From Carnobacterium iners (GTDB taxonomy: Bacteria > Bacillota > Bacilli > Lactobacillales > Carnobacteriaceae), in the NCBI RefSeq assembly GCF_900177385.1, contig NZ_FXBJ01000002.1, positions 500,001 through 564,000 of the forward strand: a DNA stretch of 64,000 nucleotides, read 5' to 3'. Below, in pieces: positions 35,439 through 43,835 of the stretch. How positions within the stretch are numbered: the stretch's first letter is position 1; every line of letters starts with the position of its first letter. Made by a program: the position numbers and the translations under genes. The notes beneath the pieces were generated by a model that had not been told where the DNA came from, did no database searches, and was given only the letters and a program-made list of their open reading frames with translations.

Positions 35439-36278
35439 ATGATTACAATAGGTTTAACCGGTTGGAGCGACCACGAATTATTGATGACAAACAAAGCTCA
35501 CAAATTGGAGGAGTATGCTTCTCATTTTCCTTTTGTTGAGTTAGATACGAGCTTTTATGCCATTCCATCCGAAAAAAATATTTTAAGTTGGCTTGATAAA
35601 ACACCTAAAAATTTCCAGTTTATTCCTAAAGCTTTTCAAGCAATGACTCAACACAAAGAATGGATTGATTTCTTCCCCTCTCAACAAGCTATGTTTCAAA
35701 CCTATCTTGTAGCTTTTGGGCCCATGATAGAAGCGAATAAGATAAAAGCCTTTTTATTTCAATTTCCACCATTCTTTCACTACACGAAAGAACACTTAGT
35801 AGATTTAAAGAATATGCGAACTTGGATGGGTAATTTGCCAGTAGCCATTGAATTTCGCCACTCTAGTTGGTTTACTAAAGAAAATAGTCCCCATACACTA
35901 GCTTTTCTAGCGGAGCACCAATTTATTCATGCCGTTATTGATCAACCCCAAACTCCTGGAAATAGCATCCCATTGGTCGCAGCAGCGACTAACAAAAAAT
36001 TGTCGCTCTTGCGATTGCACGGTCGTAATTACGAAGGATGGCTAAACTCAAGTGGACCAAACTGGCGTGAAAAAAGAACCTTACATGATTATAGTGAAAA
36101 AGAATTAACTCTTTTTATCCCAATTATTCAATCACTAGAAACTAAATCCGAGGAAGTTATTATTATTTTTAATAACAATTCAGGTGGTCATGCTGCTCGT
36201 AACGCAAAACACTTGCAAAAGTTATTGCGTTTAACCTTTGATCAATTAGGACCTCAACAACTCAGTCTATTTGATTAA
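35439..36278 (+). CDS. DUF72 family protein (YecE-like)
   Basis: A 279-residue TIM-barrel-like protein of the DUF72 family. It shows ITIGLTGWSDHELL at the start, FPFVELDTSFYAIPSEKNILSWLDKTPKNFQFIPKA, IEFRHSSWF and LLRLHGRNYEGW, and near the end IIFNNNSGGHAARNAKHL. Function unknown; the fold suggests a nuclease-like or sugar-phosphate enzyme but no proof exists. A modest AGAGG site precedes ATG 35439. It converges on the monooxygenase gene with a shared terminator. Confidence 0.88.
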   Translation: MITIGLTGWSDHELLMTNKAHKLEEYASHFPFVELDTSFYAIPSEKNILSWLDKTPKNFQFIPKAFQAMTQHKEWIDFFPSQQAMFQTYLVAFGPMIEANKIKAFLFQFPPFFHYTKEHLVDLKNMRTWMGNLPVAIEFRHSSWFTKENSPHTLAFLAEHQFIHAVIDQPQTPGNSIPLVAAATNKKLSLLRLHGRNYEGWLNSSGPNWREKRTLHDYSEKELTLFIPIIQSLETKSEEVIIIFNNNSGGHAARNAKHLQKLLRLTFDQLGPQQLSLFD

Positions 36279-36281
36279 AAG

Positions 36282-36323
36282 AAGCCAGGCTGCAATCATG
36301 ATGATTACGGCCTGGCTTTTTTT
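36282..36323. terminator. Bidirectional terminator after the DUF72 gene
   Basis: AAGCCAGGC (36282-36290) pairs with GCCTGGCTT (36310-36318), with an additional inner pairing AATCAT/ATGATT. Seven T follow on the plus strand and TTCTTTT on the minus strand. Confidence 0.9.
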
Positions 36324-37314
36324 ATAGCAACTCTTTTGCCAATAAACGATAAACGTCTAAGCGCTTTTCTTGTGAGTGTGGAATACTACAAATCATTGCT
36401 TCATCAAATCCGTAATATTCTTGTTCTTCTTTCAAACGATCAGCCACTTCTTTAGCTGTGCCTACAAGATGCAATTGACGGTTATCTGCTATCATTCTTT
36501 TATCGCTTTCCGTTAATGGATACTGTCGCGCTTCTTCTGGTGATAACAAGTTACTAGGTTTACCTTGCATCAACCATAATCTGCCAATATCTTGTGGCAA
36601 TGCTTCAAATTCAGCTTCTTCTTTTGTCTCAGCAACCGTAACTAAATAGGCCACACTAATTTCTGGTTTTTCCATAAAATAAGACGGCACAAAATGATTT
36701 TTATATTGGTCCATTATTTCTTTTGTCATCCCCCCCATGAAAAATTGTGCGAACGAATAACCTAAGCCCATGCGTGCTGCTTCTAAGGCACTGCTTCCGC
36801 TTGAACCTAATAACCAAGCTTGTGGCAAATTGACGTCTGAAGGTGTCGCAATTGTTTTGTCGTAGAGTCTATCATTCGGGGTTTTATCATTGATTAATTT
36901 TAATGTTGTATCTAGCTTCTCATACAGATTATCTAAGAGGGGTTGTCGACCTTCTGATAAAGCATACATCGCATTTCTATCCCCGCCTGGTGCTCTGCCA
37001 ACTCCAAAATCTATTCTATCTGGCGAGAATGCACTTAATGTCTTAAATATTTCAGCCATTTTTAAAGGCGAATAATGCATCATCATAATCCCACCAGTTC
37101 CAACTCGAATGCGTTTAGTTTTCGATGCGATATGAGCAACCACAATCTCGGGAGCTGAGCTTGCATACCCATCTGTTCCATGGTGCTCCGCTAACCAAAA
37201 ACGACTATATCCTAGCTCATCTGCTAGAATAGCTAATTCTTCTGATTTCCTTAAAGCTTCCACCGCAGTATTTCCATTAGTAATCGGTGCTTGATCCAAT
37301 ACACTTAATTTCAT
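36322..37314 (-). CDS. Luciferase-like flavin monooxygenase (LLM class)
   Basis: A 330-residue member of the bacterial luciferase superfamily, YwcH/YtnJ-like group: LSVLDQAPITNGNTAVEALRKS, RFWLAEHHGTDGYASSAPEI, RIRVGTGGIMMMHYSPLKMAE and RIDFGVGRAPGGD. These proteins use FMNH2 and oxygen on unknown small substrates. GGAAGG lies upstream of ATG 37314. It is probably monocistronic. The insertion of an IS4 element lies about 150 bases upstream. Confidence 0.88.
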   Translation of the reverse strand: MKLSVLDQAPITNGNTAVEALRKSEELAILADELGYSRFWLAEHHGTDGYASSAPEIVVAHIASKTKRIRVGTGGIMMMHYSPLKMAEIFKTLSAFSPDRIDFGVGRAPGGDRNAMYALSEGRQPLLDNLYEKLDTTLKLINDKTPNDRLYDKTIATPSDVNLPQAWLLGSSGSSALEAARMGLGYSFAQFFMGGMTKEIMDQYKNHFVPSYFMEKPEISVAYLVTVAETKEEAEFEALPQDIGRLWLMQGKPSNLLSPEEARQYPLTESDKRMIADNRQLHLVGTAKEVADRLKEEQEYYGFDEAMICSIPHSQEKRLDVYRLLAKELL

Positions 37315-37470
37315 TTTTTATTATCTTCCTTCCTAAGTGACACTCTTTTATCTACGTAAAGTAGTATATCAGTTTCTATTTAGAATAAAAGATATCACCC
37401 TTTTGAGTTCTTTTCACCCTCATAAAAGACAAATAAAATGATAAAATCAAAAAAATAATTTATACTAAAT

Positions 37471-38856
37471 CACTAGTGTTGCATAAACATAGCTTAATTT
37501 GACCTCATTTCTTGTTTTTCTGAAAAAAGGCAAAAAAAGGGAGTGCTTACGCAAAAGATGACTATTTCCAGAAAATTTTGCTTATTCAACTGATTCCATT
37601 ACCAACGGACACCCTTTCTTTAAGGGTCTAAGTCGGTATCAAAAGATTAAACCATTCTTCTGCCGGTTGAAATAACAGATAACGAAAAAATCGTTTGATT
37701 TGGAAAACAGACTGTTTACTTTTTGTTTTTAACTTAATCAAATAGGTTAATAAACTGGCAATCATGGCTAAAATCAGCTGATTGACAACCCCTTTTTCAC
37801 TTCTCGAAAAAAACTTTTTAATCGTCATATGTTGTTTAATATGCTTGAAAAACAGCTCTATTTGCCAACGTGCTTTGTACATTTCTGCAATGTCAGTAGA
37901 GGAGCAGTCAAAACGATTGGTAATAAACTGGAGAGTTTTCCCCTTTTTGTCTTGAACGGTTACTAAACGAAATCTGGACGTTAGATGGTTCTGAGCACCT
38001 AATGCGACCATTTGGTCGCTGATAACGGACTCACTCTTGAAAGCTACTAATGGTTCTAAAACATGAACTTTTGTATTCTTTTTGATTCTTGTCACAAAGA
38101 AGTAGCCCTGCGAGTGCATCGTATCTAATCGTTCAAAATCAAGGTAACCGCGATCAAACACATAAGTCGCTTCAGGTTGATTAACCAATACTTCTAACTG
38201 ATTTGTATCGTGCTCGACGGCGTTAGTCAGTGTAAATTCATCTGGGTAAAGATGGTCATTATCCATAAAGCAGAGTTTTAAGTGAAGCTTAACTCCTGAT
38301 TTTGTTTTACGAAAATCAGCCCATTGATAAAGGTTTTGGTTAAGTGAAAACGTCGAAGAATCAATTAGGTAGAGACTATTTCGTTTCGTTACGGGCCTTT
38401 TATTTTTAGCCTGACTAACTAGCTGACTAAAAATGGCTAAAAGAATCTCTGAATCTATTTTTGAGAGAGTTCTAGAGAGCTGAGAATAACTGATACTAGT
38501 CATACCCATTTCTTTTTGAAGTTCTTTCGAAACAAAAGCCGCATCCATCTCTCTAAGACTTTCTTTTTCGTCATTGATTCCATGAAGAAAAAGTTGAAGA
38601 GCTTGGAAGAAACTAAGTTTCTTATGGTATTTATCAAAGTCAACAATCTTTTTTTGAATAGGGCTTGGTAAAAGATTTAGCTTAATGGAAGAAAACCATT
38701 TATTAAAAGCAGAATTTGTTTTATACTTATCCATGTGTTAGGTCCTTTTTATTGGTCTTGGATGAGTCATCTGAGTTCAGTATAAAGGACTTTTTTGCAT
38801 ATTGGAATAATATAAACAAATTTGTGAAATACATAATGTTTCATGCAACACTAGTG
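37471..38856 (-). mobile_element. Complete IS4-family insertion sequence with 9-bp target duplication
   Basis: The element is 1386 bp. The left end is CACTAGTGTTGCATAAACAT and the right end is its inverse, ATGTTTCATGCAACACTAGTG. ATACTAAAT flanks it on both sides (37462-37470 and 38857-38865), a clean 9-bp target duplication, which indicates a fairly recent insertion. It carries one intact transposase gene on the minus strand. Two decayed relatives lie at 28208-29106 and 42153-42960. The terminal CACTAGTG is itself palindromic, so the exact IS/duplication border could shift. Confidence 0.92.
37628..38734 (-). CDS. IS4-family transposase
   Basis: A 368-residue DDE transposase. The catalytic residues appear as LYLIDSSTFSLN (first Asp), TYVFDRGYLDFERLD (second Asp) and the IS4 Y-(2)-R-(3)-E-(6)-K signature in YKARWQIELFFKHIK. 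The N-terminal helical domain has KLSFFQALQLFLHGI. ATG 38734 has AAGGA upstream; in a longer transcript that site can pair with AAAGTCCTTTAT further upstream (see findings). The intact frame and the fresh target duplication suggest it is functional. Confidence 0.93.
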   Translation of the reverse strand: MDKYKTNSAFNKWFSSIKLNLLPSPIQKKIVDFDKYHKKLSFFQALQLFLHGINDEKESLREMDAAFVSKELQKEMGMTSISYSQLSRTLSKIDSEILLAIFSQLVSQAKNKRPVTKRNSLYLIDSSTFSLNQNLYQWADFRKTKSGVKLHLKLCFMDNDHLYPDEFTLTNAVEHDTNQLEVLVNQPEATYVFDRGYLDFERLDTMHSQGYFFVTRIKKNTKVHVLEPLVAFKSESVISDQMVALGAQNHLTSRFRLVTVQDKKGKTLQFITNRFDCSSTDIAEMYKARWQIELFFKHIKQHMTIKKFFSRSEKGVVNQLILAMIASLLTYLIKLKTKSKQSVFQIKRFFRYLLFQPAEEWFNLLIPT

Positions 38857-38904
38857 ATACTAAATGAATTCATCATAAATAAATAGAGTGTGAGGAGATT
38901 ATCA

Positions 38905-39234
38905 ATGAATAAAAAAAATTCTGATGCTTTAATTATTATTACTCATCTTTCTTATATCCTGTTATCTTTTGTCATTGCTATTTATACACCTTTTTACGTA
39001 GGAGCGTTGCTCATCTTTACTCATTGGTTACATGAGAAGTTTGTAGGTGATTGTATTTTAACCGTCTTGCAGAGAAAATATGGTTTTGCTAATAAAGAAG
39101 AAGATTTTTTCCACTATCTTTTTAGAAAATTAACGATTCCGGTTGATGCAAAAATAACAATTAAGATCCACTACTTGATTAAAACAATTATTTTAATCAT
39201 CGTTTTAATTAAGTTCTATCTCTTTGTTAGATAA
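38905..39234 (+). CDS. Small membrane protein of unknown function
   Basis: A 109-residue protein with three hydrophobic stretches: about 9-27, 29-46 and near the C-terminus. The central segment HEKFVGDCILTVLQRKYGF and an acidic EEDFFHYLFRKL lie between them. I do not recognise a family with confidence. ATG 38905 has GAGGAG seven bases upstream, a strong site that supports it as a real gene. The IS4 element inserted about 50 bases before it and may have cut off its native promoter. It has a strong terminator. Confidence 0.7.
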   Translation: MNKKNSDALIIITHLSYILLSFVIAIYTPFYVGALLIFTHWLHEKFVGDCILTVLQRKYGFANKEEDFFHYLFRKLTIPVDAKITIKIHYLIKTIILIIVLIKFYLFVR

Positions 39235-39301
39235 GCATGTCCCTTAAGTCAATGAAGACTCTTTTTTAAAAGGACTTTAACTATTCTACTTATTTACTCA
39301 T

Positions 39302-39347
39302 AAAAACCTGATGCCAGTAAGTTTTTACTTACTGGCATCAGGTTTTT
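39302..39347. terminator. Strong hairpin terminator after the small membrane protein gene
   Basis: A perfect 20-bp stem: AAAAACCTGATGCCAGTAAG (39302-39321) with its complement at 39328-39347, and T/A runs on both sides. It can work in both directions. Confidence 0.93.
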
Positions 39348-39379
39348 ATAATCTAAAATACGAATTCCCTTTATTTCTT

Positions 39380-39509
39380 ATTCGATAATTTGTAGAATTT
39401 TAGTGGAAAGAGTGTCTTTTTTTAATTTAACGATATCAGACATGTATAAACCGCTATCAATGCCAATTAAAAAGAGAATCTTCTCCAATAAAGTAGATAC
39501 GTAATTTCG
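39380..39509 (-). pseudogene. Unidentified coding remnant, possibly of a tyrosine recombinase
   Basis: On the minus strand one frame reads LEKILFLIGIDSGLYMSDIVKLKKDTLSTKILQIIE to a stop, in segments such as FLIGIDSGL and MSDIVKL. These resemble the region around the first catalytic Arg of phage-type integrases (usual form GLRxSD), here with Tyr in place of Arg. The resemblance is short, so the call is tentative. It directly follows the broken chloride-channel gene. Confidence 0.3.
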
Positions 39510-39829
39510 TTAATGTGTCGTCCATGTACCAATAACGTTTAGTGGAATCATTTGTATAGGAACTTCTCAGAATTATTCATGACCTGTTGCAAAAACTAAA
39601 CTCATTCCTTTGTTTGTATTTTTATCTATTTTTTGTACATATATACAATGTCCAAATCTGCCAAAGGAAGAAAAGAAATTAAATAGACAGAACAGCTATT
39701 ACTAAAATTGCTGATAAGAATAATCACTTTCCCAAATAGAGCAGCTAGCATTCCAACAACTAGCCCAATAAATACCACTATAACTGCGTATAGTCCAATT
39801 TCTTTATACTCTACTATATATTTTTCCAT
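39510..39829 (-). pseudogene. ClC-family chloride channel, N-terminal remnant
   Basis: The first 67 codons are open (MEKYIVEYKEIG, then a membrane segment VVVFIGLVVGMLAALFG-like, then FLPLADLDIVYMYKK) and end in TAG. Beyond that, the same gene continues in another frame with recognisable ClC sequence (KGMSLVFATGHE, stop, EVPIQMIPLNVIGTWTTH). In intact family members this leads to the filter region, which is missing. Stops, a frame change and loss of about three quarters of the protein make it non-functional. It follows the antiporter gene. Confidence 0.6.
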
Positions 39830-39916
39830 TTTTTACTTCTTTCATTCATTCATAATAAGAACTGATTATATTTTTCATACAACTACTTATAGCTTAGTCA
39901 CTAGTGGCGTATAATA

Positions 39917-41092
39917 CTATTTTTCTAACAATTTTTTGTAGGAAAGATCTATAAATGTTGCACCTAATGGAGCCGTCAAGATGATAGAAAGAACAGCGAC
40001 CGTTAGAATGATATTACCTGCTGGCACTCCCATCGCAAGAGGAATAGAACCAATCGCAGCTTGTACTGTCGCTTTTGGTGTATAAGCACCTGCTGTAAAC
40101 AATTTTTCTTTAACTGTTAAATTTGTACCGGAAACACTTAAAAAGACTGCTGTCATGCGGAAGATTAAAGAAATGAGTATTAATAGGACGACGGTTATTC
40201 CAGCTTCACTAAGTGCTGTAATATCTGTTACTGATCCTACCAAAACAAATAAGAATACTTCTGCACCTATCCAGATTTTTGAAAATTTAGTATTGATACG
40301 TTTAGCTAAAAGTGGATATAACTTCAGTATAATACCTCCTAAAGCCATAACGCCTAATAGACCAGAAATAGGAAAAAAACCTTTTAACCTTTCTTCTAAA
40401 ACCACCATTAAAAAACATATGCTTAAAATTAATAACACTTTTACGGTATCGCGAATATGAAAATACTTAAATAATTTAACCAGGATGTACCCTACTAGAA
40501 CTCCTAATAGAAGACCAAAAATAATTGCTACGGGAACAGATAGCAACGAAAATATTTCAAACCCATTTCCTTGAAACATGCCTAAAAATGACGTAAATAA
40601 TACAATGACAAACACATCATCTACAGAAGCTCCAGCTAAAATCATCTGGGGAATTCCTTTGGCTTTTCCATAGCCACTTTCAATAAGTCTAATCATTCGC
40701 GGAACCACAATTGCTGGAGAAACAGCTCCTAAAACAGTCCCTAAAATAGCAGCTTCTAAAGTGCTAATTCCAAATAATAACGGTGCTAATATGGTTACAG
40801 TTATTATTTCAAATGTAGCCGGCAAGAAGGTCATTAAAATAGCAGGACGACCATTCTTTTTCAGATCGTTAATATTCATTGTTAATCCTGCCCTAAACAA
40901 AATAACAATCAATGCAATTTGACGTATATCAGCTGATATAGATAATATTTTGGGGTCTAAAAGATTTAAACAATACGGACCTAAAATAATTCCTGTTAAA
41001 ATGAGACCCAATAAACCTGGCAAACGTAAACGACTAAAAATGGAACTAAATATAAAGCCTACAATTAATATCAACGCAAGACTCAACAGCAC
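39917..41092 (-). CDS. Cation:proton antiporter (CPA family, NhaP-like)
   Basis: A 391-residue membrane protein with about 12 segments. Typical blocks are LRLPGLLGLILTGIILGPY, LIVILFRAGLTMNINDLKKNG, ILGTVLGAVSPAIVVPRMI and ASVDDVFVIVLF, where the Asp pair is in the position of the ion-binding site. It probably exchanges Na+ or K+ for H+. Translation starts at GTG 41092, with GGAGGT ten bases upstream. A leader of about 180 bases with two hairpin/T-run structures precedes it, so expression may be controlled by attenuation. Confidence 0.88.
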   Translation of the reverse strand: MLLSLALILIVGFIFSSIFSRLRLPGLLGLILTGIILGPYCLNLLDPKILSISADIRQIALIVILFRAGLTMNINDLKKNGRPAILMTFLPATFEIITVTILAPLLFGISTLEAAILGTVLGAVSPAIVVPRMIRLIESGYGKAKGIPQMILAGASVDDVFVIVLFTSFLGMFQGNGFEIFSLLSVPVAIIFGLLLGVLVGYILVKLFKYFHIRDTVKVLLILSICFLMVVLEERLKGFFPISGLLGVMALGGIILKLYPLLAKRINTKFSKIWIGAEVFLFVLVGSVTDITALSEAGITVVLLILISLIFRMTAVFLSVSGTNLTVKEKLFTAGAYTPKATVQAAIGSIPLAMGVPAGNIILTVAVLSIILTAPLGATFIDLSYKKLLEK

Positions 41093-41153
41093 TATCTATT
41101 CTACCTCCAGTTTATATAACAACTAAATTTCTTATTTCATTCTTATTCACTAC

Positions 41154-41200
41154 AAAAAAAGCTGATGACAGACTGCGACCTATGCGCAGAAGTCACCAGC
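41154..41200 (-). terminator. Strong intrinsic terminator upstream of the antiporter gene
   Basis: GCTGATGAC (41161-41169) pairs with GTCACCAGC (41192-41200) and an inner CTGCG pairs with CGCAG. On the minus strand the stem is followed by TTTTTTTGTAG. It stands in the 5' leader of the antiporter gene, not after a gene. Confidence 0.8.
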
Positions 41201-41234
41201 TCTAATAAACGGTTTAAGCGATAACTAGAATAAT

Positions 41235-41264
41235 AAAAAAGAACCTTAAACCTGAATAAGATTC
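41235..41264 (-). terminator. Second terminator-like hairpin upstream of the antiporter gene
   Basis: GAACCTTA (41241-41248) pairs with TAAGATTC (41257-41264) with one wobble. The minus strand continues into TTTTTTATTATT. Confidence 0.6.
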
Positions 41265-41373
41265 TAAATACACGGTTTTATAATATTTCATGTATTTGAA
41301 ACAAACTATTAATAATTATTGCAACTAATAAAAGTAAAAGTCACATAATAAATAATGTCAGATTAAAACAAGG

Positions 41374-41440
41374 GGCTGGGACTTTTTATTCCATCCTCTT
41401 TCGCATATCTAGATTTTCATTCTAGAACGTACCCCAAAAA
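41374..41440. repeat. Dispersed intergenic repeat, copy 2
   Basis: GGCTGGGACTTTTT followed by TTTTCATTCTAGAACGTACC and A-rich sequence. It shares both blocks, in order, with 25177-25258. Confidence 0.5.
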
Positions 41441-41479
41441 GTAAACTAAAATCACTGTATGTCAGACTGCTTATTTTAA

Positions 41480-41806
41480 TTAACGTTTTTTTCCTTTTAC
41501 TTTATCTTTGAACTTGTTTGTTACCTTTTTTAAGTGACTCGTATGAGGTCCAACTCGTCCTTTTAAATCACTAACTTTATCAACAACTTTTGATAAGTTT
41601 GTTATCTGTTCATCAGATAGCTTTTCTACAACATCTAAAGCTTTTTTATTGCCTTTTAATCTATCTTTAACAAAATTCTTCGCTTTTTGACGATTAGCAG
41701 ATACTTCTATTTTAGCCATAGCTTTATTTGATATAGATAAAACAACAGATCCAACTACTACTGCAGCACCTAAACCGACTAATAAATTGCGTGAGCTTCT
41801 TTCCAT
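41480..41806 (-). CDS. Small basic membrane-anchored protein, unknown function
   Basis: A 108-residue protein with one N-terminal hydrophobic segment (about 6-26, NLLVGLGAAVVVGSVVLSI) and a long, very basic, helical remainder ending KFKDKVKGKKR. It resembles YtxH-type cell-envelope or stress proteins in general make-up only. ATG 41806 has AAGGAG eleven bases upstream; a GTG three codons earlier would sit on top of that site. The coding sense is supported by composition and the ribosome binding site but not by a recognised family. Confidence 0.65.
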   Translation of the reverse strand: MERSSRNLLVGLGAAVVVGSVVLSISNKAMAKIEVSANRQKAKNFVKDRLKGNKKALDVVEKLSDEQITNLSKVVDKVSDLKGRVGPHTSHLKKVTNKFKDKVKGKKR

Positions 41807-42152
41807 AAACGACACATCTCCTTTTTATTATTTCTCTATTAAAAATAACAGAAAATAAATAAAAACACGAATAAAACACCTGATATTATTGTTTGAATTC
41901 ATTATTTCATTTTGTTTAATAAAAGGAAATAAAATATAAGAAATTTCAAGGCTTAAAAGCGCTTCATAAGCACGCTTCCAAATGCCTATATTCCTATAAA
42001 TAAGTGAACATATAAATGTGTCAAAGTATTCGCAAATAAACACATTAATATTAGAAAATGATAAATATGAACTGAACAAATGAAACAAATTTATAAATGG
42101 AATAAGAAAAGAATGAATAACAAAAACACGAAATTATAAAATCACTTTTTCT
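41807..42152. other. AT-rich intergenic stretch upstream of a degraded IS4 copy
   Basis: About 345 bases with no credible gene. A frame open on the minus strand (41828-42088) has no ribosome binding site and an implausible composition. Confidence 0.5.
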
Positions 42153-42960
42153 CACTAATGTTGCATGAAACATTACATGTTTTATAAACTTATTTATATT
42201 ATTCTAATAGGCAAAAAAGTCCTTTATACTAAACTCAGATGAATCATCCAAGACCAATAAAAAGGACCAAACTCATGGATAAGCATAAAAAAAATTCCAC
42301 TTTTAATAAAGGGTTTTCTTCCATTAAGCTAGATCGTTTACCAAGCCCTATTCAAAAAAAGATTGTTGACTTTGATAAATACCATAAGAAACTTAGTTTC
42401 TTTCAAACTCTTCAACTTTTTCTTCATGGAATCAATGACGAAAAAGAAAGTCTCGAAGAGGTGGATGCGGCCTTTGTTTCAAAAGAACTTCAAAAAGAAA
42501 TGGGTATGACTAGTTTCAGTTATTCCCAGCTCTCTAGAACTCTCTTAAAAATAGATTCAAAGATTTTGTTAGCTATTTTTAGTCAGCTGGTCAATCAGAT
42601 TAAAAATAAAAGGCCTATAACGAAGCGAAATAGTCTCAATCTAATTGATTCTTCGACGTTTTCACTTAACCAAAATCTTTATCAATAGGATGATTTTCGT
42701 AAAACAAAATCAGGAGTTAAGCTTCATTTAAAACTCTGCTTTATGGATAATAAGCATCTTTATCCAGATGAGTTTGCGCTGACTAAAGCCGTCGAGCACG
42801 ATACAAATCAGTTAGAAGTACTAGTTAATCAACCTCAAGCGACTTACGTGTTTGATCGTGGATACCTTGATTTTTAAACGGTTAGATACGATGCATTGGC
42901 AGGGCTACTTCTTTGTGACAAGAAGCAAAAAAATACAAAAGTTCCTGTTTCAGAAATTAC
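42153..42960 (+). mobile_element. Degraded IS4-family element, 3' truncated
   Basis: The left end CACTAATGTTGCATGAAACATTA matches the right end of the complete copy at 37471-38856 in inverted orientation. Inside is a transposase frame starting near 42275 (MDKHKKNSTFNKGFSS). It is interrupted by TAG at 42686-42688 in place of Trp, frame-shifted near 42880, and ends near 42960 where similarity stops. The second half, including the Glu signature, is missing. It is inactive. Confidence 0.85.
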
Positions 42961-43196
42961 TGCTAGCCATTAAGGGGCCTCGCTTTACTTATTGAGACAT
43001 CATAGGTTACAATTAAAATGAAAGCGGTACTAAAAAAACAAAAATAAGAACGTTGTTTTATCTATCGATGACTTAATCGCTGCTCGGATACAAAAATTAA
43101 AACTGAAAATTAAAATAGAATTACAAATCATAAATAATTAGACGCAGAAGATTACTTAAATTCAAATAGGACTAAACTAAAAACAAGGAGCTGAAA
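42961..43196. other. Unassigned stretch between IS4 remnant and PepSY gene
   Basis: No gene is supported. A plus-strand reading SIDDLIAARIQKLKLKIK before a stop near 43140 may be the tail of a lost gene. Confidence 0.35.
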
Positions 43197-43481
43197 ATGA
43201 TGAAGAAAAAAACAAGAAACATATTGATAATTATAGTTGGGATTGCTATTATTTTAGGGGTTGGTGCATATAGTTTTGCAACCGCAAACATAAATTATAA
43301 TAAAGAACAATCTCAAGAAATCGCTCTACAAAGAATTCCTGGTGAAGTAACAGATATTGAAACGGAGTTTGAAATTGAAGATATTACGTTGGAGTATACT
43401 TTTCTTATAATAGATGAAGAAAACGTCATGCAAGAAGTTACCGTAAATTCAAAAAGTGGTGCGATTACTGGTATCAATTAA
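43197..43481 (+). CDS. PepSY-domain small membrane-anchored protein
   Basis: A 94-residue protein: basic start, one membrane anchor or signal (about 8-27, ILIIIVGIAIILGVGAYSF), and an extracytoplasmic PepSY-like domain (NKEQSQEIALQRIPGEVTDIETEFE, TFLIIDEENVMQEVTVNSKSGAITGI). PepSY domains are thought to inhibit or modulate peptidases at the cell surface. AGGAG lies six bases before ATG 43197. A strong terminator follows 100 bases later. It stands alone between two IS remnants. Confidence 0.78.
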   Translation: MMKKKTRNILIIIVGIAIILGVGAYSFATANINYNKEQSQEIALQRIPGEVTDIETEFEIEDITLEYTFLIIDEENVMQEVTVNSKSGAITGIN

Positions 43482-43580
43482 TACTTGTCAGGCCTGATAC
43501 AAGCTACTTTCTAAAAATAGTGCCTTGCTTTTTATTTCTAAATTTACGATAAGAGCACATTTATCGTTTCTATCTTCAAG

Positions 43581-43615
43581 AAAATCCCCCTCCAAAAAGG
43601 CGAGGGGGATTTTTT
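43581..43615. terminator. GC-rich intrinsic terminator after the PepSY gene
   Basis: AAAATCCCCCTC (43581-43592) pairs with GAGGGGGATTTT (43602-43613), with T-run on the plus strand and A/T on the other. Confidence 0.92.
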
Positions 43616-43630
43616 GTTTTGCTTGAAGAA

Positions 43631-43815
43631 AACAGGCGGAAAATCCGACGTTTTTCGGGCCTGTTCGCAGAAATCTTTTTTAGCTCAAAGGTGAAAAAAA
43701 GAGCCGAGAGAACGATGCTGCTGAAACATAACGGAAATTTCAGCAGCATCCTTCACGGACGATAAGATATAGAATAAAAAAATAAGATCACTGACAATTC
43801 ACTTCGTGAATGAGG
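43631..43815. repeat. Cluster of four consecutive hairpins
   Basis: Within 185 bases: AACAGGC/GCCTGTT (43631-43665) with an inner GGAAAA/TTTTTC; GCTC/GAGC (43683-43704); a perfect 13-bp stem GATGCTGCTGAAA/TTTCAGCAGCATC (43714-43750); and TTCAC/GTGAA near 43799-43811. The GC content is visibly higher than in the surroundings. It lies just after the IS1182-type remnant (on its downstream side) and may be part of that element or a structured RNA. Confidence 0.5.
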
Positions 43816-43835
43816 CAGTAATTCCTATTTTTTTA

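Larger units (their letters stand above)
41093..41290 (-). promoter_or_regulatory. Leader region of the antiporter gene with two terminator-like hairpins
   Basis: On the minus strand a possible promoter (TTGTTT, 16 bases, TATAAA, about 41278-41305) precedes a short hairpin with T-run at 41235-41264, then a much stronger one at 41154-41200, about 60 bases before the GTG. I cannot match it to a known riboswitch class. It could equally be tandem terminators protecting the gene from upstream transcription. Confidence 0.4.

Noticed and set aside
39302-39347. Candidate CRISPR or other repeat array
   Set aside because: It is a single perfect hairpin with flanking A/T runs, a terminator. No repeat-spacer pattern was noticed anywhere in the window.
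41828-42088. Minus-strand frame of 86 codons
   Set aside because: No ribosome binding site, no domain and a composition typical of AT-rich non-coding DNA.
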